Shown piece after piece: positions 1-5,239 of a DNA stretch of 5,239 nucleotides. Numbering within the stretch: position 1 is the stretch's first letter; each line of letters starts with the position of its first letter. The notes beneath the pieces were generated by a model. That model saw only the letters and a list, made by a program, of their open reading frames with translations. It did no database searches and was not told the origin of the DNA. A program made the translations under genes and the position numbers. Origin of the DNA: Lachnospiraceae bacterium (GTDB taxonomy: Bacteria > Bacillota > Clostridia > Lachnospirales > Lachnospiraceae); contig JAJPZP010000078.1 in assembly GCA_021204285.1 (NCBI GenBank), positions 1 to 5,239 of the forward strand. Direction: 5' to 3'.

Positions 1-30
1 GCCTTACTATATTATACAAAAGGACAAAAA

Positions 31-44
31 TGCATAAGTGTACA
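31..44. promoter_or_regulatory. Possible ArgR (ARG-box-like) operator upstream of argH
   Basis: The sequence TGCATAAGTGTACA has the layout of an ARG box half-site pair. The general ARG-box core is TGAAT-N4-ATTCA; this copy matches 4 of 5 positions in the left arm (TGCAT) and 3 of 5 in the right (GTACA). It sits in AT-rich DNA about 130 bases before argH, an arginine biosynthesis gene of the kind ArgR commonly represses. TACTAT at 5-10 and TATTAT at 10-15 could be -10 elements just upstream, but any -35 would lie outside the window. The match is imperfect and single, so this is only a candidate. Confidence 0.28.
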
Positions 45-72
45 TCCTTATTTTAAGTTGAATCCCATATAA

Positions 73-105
73 CCAGGAACACCGGCTGTAAGTCGGCGTT
101 TTTGG
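73..105 (+). terminator. Hairpin with T-run upstream of argH (terminator or leader structure)
   Basis: Arms 73-87 and 91-105 pair around the triloop GTA. There are 14 pairs, including three G-U wobbles, and one A/C mismatch (81/97). The strongest part is CCGGCT (82-87) with AGTCGG (91-96). A run of five T at 99-103 follows the core stem, as in an A-flanked/T-flanked intrinsic terminator. It could end transcription of a gene to the left of the window, or belong to the argH leader. A second arrangement ending in seven T (83-127) competes with it. Confidence 0.5.
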
Positions 106-127
106 CGCTTGTATAAGCCGTTTTTTT
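83..127 (+). terminator. Alternative terminator-like structure ending in T7
   Basis: CGGCT (83-87) can pair with AGCCG (116-120). GTAAG (88-92) can pair with CTTGT (108-112) using two G-U pairs, leaving a three-base bulge at 113-115. The stem is followed directly by seven T at 121-127. A smaller local hairpin, GCTT (107-110) with AAGC (115-118), is also possible. Both overlap the 73-105 hairpin and cannot form fully at the same time. Function is inferred from pairing alone; no folding energies were computed. Confidence 0.35.
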
Positions 128-137
128 GTGGTAAACT
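109..137 (+). promoter_or_regulatory. Weak candidate promoter for argH
   Basis: TTGTAT (109-114) and TAAACT (132-137) are separated by exactly 17 bases. They match the sigma-A -35 and -10 consensus at 3 and 4 of 6 positions. Transcription would start near 144, leaving a leader of about 28 bases with the ribosome binding site. It lies just after the terminator-like hairpins, where a new promoter is expected, but the match is poor and the true promoter could be near or before position 1. Confidence 0.25.
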
Positions 138-153
138 ATGTCCATTGTCAAAG

Positions 154-162
154 AAGGAGAGG
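154..162 (+). promoter_or_regulatory. Ribosome binding site that fixes the argH start
   Basis: AAGGAGAGG ends 9 bases before the ATG at 172. It settles the start of argH. The reading frame stays open upstream to a TTG at 109, but that codon has no Shine-Dalgarno sequence and lies within terminator-like DNA. Confidence 0.85.
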
Positions 163-171
163 AAACGGTTC

Positions 172-1555
<1,384 letters not shown>

Positions 1556-1563
<8 letters not shown>

Positions 1564-2641
1564 AAAGCTGAAAGTTGGCATTCTGGGCGGCACCGGGATG
1601 GTGGGACAGAGATTTATTTCTCTGCTGGAGAATCATCCGTGGTTTGAAGTCGTGACGATCGCAGCCAGCCCGCGTTCCGCGGGAAAGAGCTATGAGGAGG
1701 CGGTCGGCGGTCGCTGGAAGATGACGACGCCGATGCCGGAGGCAGTGAAGAAGATCCCTGTCATGAATGTCAATGAGGTCGAGCGCGTGGCAGCTTCTGT
1801 CGATTTCGTGTTCAGCGCGGTCGACATGTCGAAGGAGGAGATCCGCGCGATCGAGGAGGCCTACGCGAAGACGGAGACGCCGGTCGTGTCGAACAACAGC
1901 GCGCACCGCTGGACGCCCGATGTGCCGATGGTCGTACCGGAGATCAATCCGGAGCACTTTGAGGTGATCGCGTTTCAGAAGCAGCGTCTTGGCACACAGC
2001 GAGGCTTTATCGCCGTGAAGCCGAACTGTTCGATCCAGAGTTACACACCCGCGCTGACGGCCTGGAAGGAGTTTGAGCCTTACGAGGTCGTGGCGACGAC
2101 TTATCAGGCAATCTCGGGAGCCGGTAAGACTTTTAAAGACTGGCCGGAGATGGCGGAAAATATTATCCCGTATATCGGCGGCGAGGAGGAAAAGTCTGAG
2201 CAGGAACCGTTGCGCATCTGGGGGCATGTGGAGAACGGTGTGATTGTAAAGGCCGAGGAGCCAAGGATCACCTGCCAGTGCATCCGCGTTCCGGTGTTGA
2301 ACGGTCACATGGCCGCGGTGTTTGTGAAATTCCGCAAAAAACCGACGAAGGAGGAGCTGATCGACCGGCTTGTGAATTTCCGCGGGTTCCCGCAGGAAGC
2401 GAAGCTTCCGAGCGCACCGCAGCAGTTCATCCGCTATATGGAGGAGTGCGACCGACCGCAGGTACAGCTCGACGTCGACTACGAGCACGGCATGGGCGTG
2501 TCTGTGGGAAGGCTTCGCGAGGATACGATTTATGACTGGAAATTCGTTGGACTCTCGCACAATACGGTGCGTGGCGCGGCAGGCGGTGCAGTGCTTTGTG
2601 CGGAGGCGCTGAAGGCGAAGGGGTATATCAATAAGAAATGA
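1556..2641 (+). CDS. asd: Aspartate-semialdehyde dehydrogenase, archaeal/fungal-like type
   Basis: Asd reduces beta-aspartyl phosphate to aspartate semialdehyde with NADPH. This is the branch point leading to lysine and diaminopimelate, threonine and methionine. The 361-residue product has an N-terminal nucleotide-binding fold with GGTGMVG at residues 11-17. Its catalytic cysteine is Cys158 in PNCSIQ, and the probable catalytic histidine is His251 in RVPVLNGH. The layout and motifs, including the SNNSAHR segment and the GAGKTFKDWPEM stretch, resemble the subfamily first described from archaea and fungi rather than the E. coli-type enzyme. That assignment is from memory of the family, not a search. 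It is the downstream partner of argH, overlapping it by 8 bases, and is followed by a strong terminator, so the pair looks like one transcription unit. No dap, hom or lysC gene is adjacent within the window. Both catalytic residues are present, so it should be active. Confidence 0.96.
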
Positions 2642-2653
2642 TTACAGAGCTGG

Positions 2654-2684
2654 CAGGGCGGTCGAAGGATCGCCCTGTTTTTTT
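2654..2684 (+). terminator. Rho-independent terminator of the argH-asd unit
   Basis: CAGGGCG (2654-2660) pairs perfectly with CGCCCTG (2671-2677). Three further pairs, one of them G-U, extend the stem to 10 around the tetraloop GAAG. Seven T follow at 2678-2684. It begins 13 bases after the asd stop and ends 2 bases before the recA -35 element, separating the two units cleanly. Confidence 0.93.
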
Positions 2685-2686
2685 GC

Positions 2687-2715
2687 TTGACATTTCCAGC
2701 CTTATGAGATAGGAT
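2687..2715 (+). promoter_or_regulatory. recA promoter (sigma-A type)
   Basis: A perfect -35 TTGACA (2687-2692) is separated by 17 bases from TAGGAT (2710-2715), a 4 of 6 match to the -10 consensus. The expected start of transcription is near 2722. The LexA box lies just downstream of that, so bound repressor would block initiation or early elongation. Confidence 0.82.
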
Positions 2716-2729
2716 AGAAAATAGGAAAT

Positions 2730-2743
2730 CGAACAAAAGTTCG
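2730..2743. promoter_or_regulatory. LexA (DinR-type) SOS box of recA
   Basis: CGAACAAAAGTTCG is a perfect inverted repeat, CGAAC-N4-GTTCG, matching the conserved arms of the Gram-positive LexA operator known from Bacillus subtilis. It is about 8 bases downstream of the predicted transcription start and 33 bases before the recA ATG. DNA damage would relieve LexA repression here and induce recA, and recX by co-transcription. Only one box is seen in this spacer, and none before rny. Confidence 0.93.
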
Positions 2744-2776
2744 TGTTGTGAAATACGAGATTGAAGGAGAGTATTC

Positions 2777-3889
2777 ATGGCAAAAGCATCAGAGGAAAAG
2801 ACGATTACCAGGCCGGCGGACCAGAACGAAAGGCTGAAGGCGCTGGATGCAGCACTTGCACAGATTGAGAGGCAGTACGGAAAGGGCTCCGTGATGAAGA
2901 TGGGAGACCAGTCGGGTCTGCAGGTGGAGACGGTTCCTACGGGTTCGCTGAGCCTGGACATTGCGCTCGGCGCGGGTGGTGTGCCGAAGGGAAGGATCGT
3001 AGAGATCTACGGGCCGGAGTCGAGTGGTAAGACGACGGTTGCCCTTCATATGGTTGCAGAAGTGCAGAAAAGAGGTGGCATTGCCGGTTTTATTGATGCG
3101 GAGCACGCGCTCGACCCGGCTTATGCGCGCAATATCGGCGTTGATGTTGACAATCTCTACATTTCCCAGCCTGACAACGGTGAGCAGGCACTGGAGATCA
3201 CAGAGATGATGGTGCGCTCCGGCGCAGTGGATATCGTGATTGTGGACTCGGTCGCGGCGCTGGTGCCAAAGGCGGAGATTGATGGAGAGATGGGAGATTC
3301 CCATGTGGGCCTACAGGCCAGGCTGATGTCTCAGGCGTTACGAAAGCTGACCTCCGTTGTGAGCAAGACAAACTGTATTGTCATTTTTATCAACCAGCTC
3401 CGTGAGAAGATCGGCGTTATGTATGGAAATCCGGAGACGACGACCGGTGGCCGTGCCCTGAAGTTTTATGCGACGATCCGCCTGGATGTGCGCAGAGTTG
3501 AACAGCTGAAGCAGGGTGGTGAGGTTGTGGGAAACCACACCCGTATCAAGGTTGTAAAGAACAAGATTGCTCCGCCTTTCAAGGAAGCGGAGTTTGATAT
3601 TATGTTTGGTAAGGGCATTGTTAAGGAAGGCGATATCATCGATCTGGCGGCAGATTGCGGCGTGGTTGTAAAGAGTGGCGCATGGTATGCCTACAAAGGA
3701 GAGAAGATCGGACAGGGGCGCGAGAATGCGAAGCAGTTCCTGCGTAACAATCCGGACGCCTGCGACGAGATCGAAAGGAAGGTGCGGGAGCACTATGGAT
3801 TACCGGTGCCGGAAGAGAGACCAGAACAACAAAGTGCAGAATCCGGAGAAGCCGATGGAGGAGCAGCCGCGGGAAGAGAGACTCCTTGA
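2777..3889 (+). CDS. recA: Recombinase RecA
   Basis: RecA forms ATP-dependent filaments on single-stranded DNA, catalyses homologous strand exchange, and triggers LexA self-cleavage in the SOS response. The 370-residue product has, in order: an N-terminal helix region with [16 protein letters not shown]; Walker [10 protein letters not shown] at residues 79-87 with Lys85; Glu109 in FIDAEHALD, equivalent to the E. coli catalytic glutamate 96; Walker B IVIVDS with Asp157; DNA-binding loop L1 around [12 protein letters not shown]; and loop L2 with GNPETTTGG. Residue numbers run 13 ahead of E. coli because of a longer N-terminus. The tail from about residue 345 is Glu-rich and then Gly/Ala-rich; acidic tails modulate activity in known RecA proteins. 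No intein interrupts it. AAGGAG (2764-2769) lies 7 bases before the ATG. The last 35 bases also encode the start of recX in another frame. Confidence 0.99.
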   Translation: MAKASEEKTITRPADQNERLKALDAALAQIERQYGKGSVMKMGDQSGLQVETVPTGSLSLDIALGAGGVPKGRIVEIYGPESSGKTTVALHMVAEVQKRGGIAGFIDAEHALDPAYARNIGVDVDNLYISQPDNGEQALEITEMMVRSGAVDIVIVDSVAALVPKAEIDGEMGDSHVGLQARLMSQALRKLTSVVSKTNCIVIFINQLREKIGVMYGNPETTTGGRALKFYATIRLDVRRVEQLKQGGEVVGNHTRIKVVKNKIAPPFKEAEFDIMFGKGIVKEGDIIDLAADCGVVVKSGAWYAYKGEKIGQGRENAKQFLRNNPDACDEIERKVREHYGLPVPEERPEQQSAESGEADGGAAAGRETP

Positions 3890-4322
3890 GGCAAAGCGGA
3901 AGGCACTTCATATTCTGGAGCGGATGGACCGGACAGAGGCACAGCTGCGTGGGAAGCTTGCGGACGCAGGCTTTGAAGAAGATATTATCGAGGAAGCAGT
4001 AAATTATGTAAAGTCGTATGGCTACATAGATGATGAGCGTTATGTTCGCAGTTATATTACATACCGCAGTGACCAGAAAAGCCGTCGCCAGCTCATGCAG
4101 GAGCTTCAGTTTAAAAAAGGAGTTTCGAGCGAGCTGATCGAGCAGGTCTGCGAGGAACTCGGACCTGCGGATGAACGTCATCTGATTCGTTGTTTCCTTG
4201 AAAAAAAGCAGTATCACAGCACAGATACGGATGAGGTGCAGCGCCGCAGGATGGTTGCGGCACTCACCCGCCGCGGCTTTTCCACGGGCGATATTCTGGC
4301 GGTCATGAAGGAAGATTTTTGA
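3855..4322 (+). CDS. recX: Regulatory protein RecX
   Basis: RecX binds RecA filaments and limits their growth or activity. From the ATG at 3855 the product has 155 residues, close to compact RecX proteins such as that of E. coli. It shows the three tandem three-helix units of the family: [10 protein letters not shown] at residues 26-35 followed by GF, then GYIDDERY at 56-63 with [10 protein letters not shown], then [19 protein letters not shown] near the C-terminus. The start is not certain. ATG 3855 has GGAG (3845-3848) with 6-base spacing and leaves 9 residues before the conserved helix. ATG 3795 would give 175 residues and a 95-base overlap with recA, with GGGAG only 4 bases away; GTG 3834 is a weaker choice. 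The chosen start overlaps recA by 35 bases, so the gene is probably on the LexA-controlled recA transcript. No terminator is evident after it. Confidence 0.93.
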   Translation: MEEQPREERLLEAKRKALHILERMDRTEAQLRGKLADAGFEEDIIEEAVNYVKSYGYIDDERYVRSYITYRSDQKSRRQLMQELQFKKGVSSELIEQVCEELGPADERHLIRCFLEKKQYHSTDTDEVQRRRMVAALTRRGFSTGDILAVMKEDF

Positions 4323-4361
4323 ATTTTCAATAGAATCTGCACAATTTCCCGGGCACACTAC

Positions 4362-4390
4362 TTGACATAATTGTAAAATTAGATTAAAAT
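4362..4390 (+). promoter_or_regulatory. rny promoter (sigma-A type)
   Basis: TTGACA (4362-4367) is a perfect -35 element. Exactly 17 bases later comes TAAAAT (4385-4390), a 5 of 6 match to the -10 consensus, in AT-rich DNA. The predicted start is near 4397, giving a leader of about 45 bases. It indicates that rny can be expressed independently of the SOS-controlled recA-recX unit, although read-through from recX is also possible because no terminator intervenes. Confidence 0.87.
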
Positions 4391-4423
4391 CAATATGTTG
4401 TGTTTGTACAATGAAAACTAAAT

Positions 4424-4437
4424 AAGGAGGTGCTCCT
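4424..4437 (+). promoter_or_regulatory. rny ribosome binding site inside a small hairpin
   Basis: AAGGAGGT (4424-4431) is a near-perfect Shine-Dalgarno sequence placed 10 bases before the ATG at 4442. AGGAG (4425-4429) is also the left arm of a perfect 5-pair stem with CTCCT (4433-4437) around the triloop GTG. If it forms, the stem would cover the ribosome binding site. The RBS role is well supported; a regulatory role for the hairpin is inference. Confidence 0.8.
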
Positions 4438-4441
4438 GTAT

Positions 4442-5239
4442 ATGGGTCCGATCATGATAGCTGTTGTGGTCGCGATCGTTCTGACAGCAGCGATCACCTG
4501 GCCTTGTGCGATTACTTACCGTAAAAAAGTAGTGGAAGCTAGGATAGGGAATGCGGAAGACAGAGCGAGGGAAATCATAGACGAAGCACTGAAGGCGGCG
4601 GAAACCAAGAAACGGGAATCCCTGCTGGAAGTGAAGGAAGAGTCTGTGAAGACCAGAAACGAGCTGGAAAAAGAGACCAAAGAGCGCAGAGCAGAACTGC
4701 AGCGCTATGAGCGCCGTGTTTTGTCCAAGGAGGAAGCCCTGGATAAGAAGACGGAGCAGATTGAGCGCAGGGAGGCGAGTTTCAATGCCCAGGAAGAAAA
4801 GCTGGCAAAGAGGCGTGCTGAAGTGGAACAGTTATCCGCAAAACGCTTACAGGAACTGGAAAGAATCTCTGGCCTTACCTCCGAACAAGCAAAAGAATAT
4901 CTTTTAAAAACAGTTGAAGAAGATGTAAAGCATGAAACTGCCAAACTGGTGAAAGAAATGGAAGCCAGGGCAAAAGAAGAAGCGGATAAAAAGGCGAAGG
5001 ATTATGTCGTCACCGCGATTCAGAGATGTGCAGCCGACCATGTGGCTGAGACTACAATCTCTGTCGTGCCGCTTCCAAACGATGAGATGAAAGGACGTAT
5101 CATCGGACGCGAGGGACGAAATATTCGTACACTTGAGACGATGACCGGAGTGGAATTGATTATTGACGACACACCGGAAGCAGTTGTCCTCTCCTCATTT
5201 GATCCGATACGGCGCGAGGTTGCCCGCATCGCATTGGAG
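4442..5239 (+). CDS. rny: Ribonuclease Y (3' end outside window)
   Basis: RNase Y is the membrane-bound endoribonuclease that begins decay of many mRNAs in Firmicutes. The frame is open for 266 codons from the ATG at 4442 to the window end, roughly half of a typical protein of about 520 residues. Visible parts in order are: a hydrophobic N-terminal segment at about residues 4-26 ([17 protein letters not shown] onward) followed by RKK, as expected for a membrane anchor; a long charged Glu/Lys/Arg-rich coiled coil at about 28-200; and a KH RNA-binding domain beginning near 205 with the GxxG loop GREG at 222-225 in [12 protein letters not shown]. The catalytic HD domain would lie beyond the window, so activity cannot be judged. 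The start is supported by AAGGAGGT 10 bases upstream. It has its own promoter, and recA followed by rny is a familiar order in Firmicutes. Confidence 0.96.
   Translation, partial: MGPIMIAVVVAIVLTAAITWPCAITYRKKVVEARIGNAEDRAREIIDEALKAAETKKRESLLEVKEESVKTRNELEKETKERRAELQRYERRVLSKEEALDKKTEQIERREASFNAQEEKLAKRRAEVEQLSAKRLQELERISGLTSEQAKEYLLKTVEEDVKHETAKLVKEMEARAKEEADKKAKDYVVTAIQRCAADHVAETTISVVPLPNDEMKGRIIGREGRNIRTLETMTGVELIIDDTPEAVVLSSFDPIRREVARIALE

Noticed and set aside
1..72. Open frame of 23 codons ending in TAA at 70-72, directly before the hairpin, as the 3' end of an upstream gene
   Set aside because: The position of the stop is suggestive, but the stretch is far more AT-rich than the other genes, short open frames are common by chance, and the peptide matches no family I recognise. 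It cannot be decided from this window.
109..171. N-terminal extension of ArgH from a TTG at 109 (21 extra residues)
   Set aside because: There is no Shine-Dalgarno sequence before 109, the DNA is part of a terminator-like structure with a T7 run, and the ATG at 172 gives the canonical ArgH N-terminus with a good ribosome binding site.
3636..4358. 240-codon open frame on the minus strand opposite the recA end and recX
   Set aside because: It is antisense to recA and recX, has no recognisable motif, and its start lies in the AT-rich rny promoter spacer without a ribosome binding site.
4344..4361. CCCGGG palindrome after recX as a terminator
   Set aside because: It has no loop and no following T-run, so it does not form a plausible intrinsic terminator.
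4411..4425. Tiny frame ATG-AAA-ACT-AAA-TAA touching the rny Shine-Dalgarno sequence, as a leader peptide
   Set aside because: It has no Shine-Dalgarno sequence, only four codons, and no codon theme that would suggest attenuation. Chance occurrence in AT-rich DNA is likely.

Overview
This window reads as ordinary chromosomal core sequence from a Gram-positive bacterium of the class Clostridia, most likely a member or relative of the Lachnospiraceae. That placement is an inference. It rests on the Bacillus/Clostridium-type LexA box in front of recA, strong AAGGAG-type ribosome binding sites, a membrane-anchored RNase Y gene following recA and recX, an Asd of the archaeal/fungal-like subfamily, and GC-rich coding sequence broken by AT-rich intergenic spacers. 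All recognised genes lie on the + strand.

Layout. Positions 1-171 are an AT-rich, non-coding leader. It holds a weak ArgR-box-like sequence and a pair of overlapping hairpins with T-runs. Next come argH (172-1563, argininosuccinate lyase) and asd (1556-2641, aspartate-semialdehyde dehydrogenase). They overlap by 8 bases and probably form a translationally coupled amino-acid biosynthesis pair, closed by a clear rho-independent terminator at 2654-2684. A new transcription unit starts at once: a good sigma-A promoter (2687-2715), a perfect palindromic LexA operator (2730-2743), then recA (2777-3889) and recX (best start 3855, to 4322), overlapping by 35 bases. After a 119-base AT-rich gap carrying a near-consensus promoter (4362-4390) comes rny (RNase Y) from 4442. 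It is cut by the window end after its membrane anchor, coiled coil and most of its KH domain.

How the genes work together. ArgH completes arginine synthesis and releases fumarate from an aspartate-derived skeleton. Asd commits aspartate to lysine/diaminopimelate, threonine and methionine, so the first unit is linked by aspartate metabolism. RecA and RecX form an SOS-inducible recombination module in which RecX restrains RecA filaments. RNase Y is the main initiating endonuclease of mRNA decay in many Firmicutes and appears to have its own promoter.

I found no undescribed system. The items most worth a second look are small regulatory features: the mutually exclusive hairpins before argH, a hairpin that would cover the rny Shine-Dalgarno sequence, and an in-frame 17-base direct repeat within argH.
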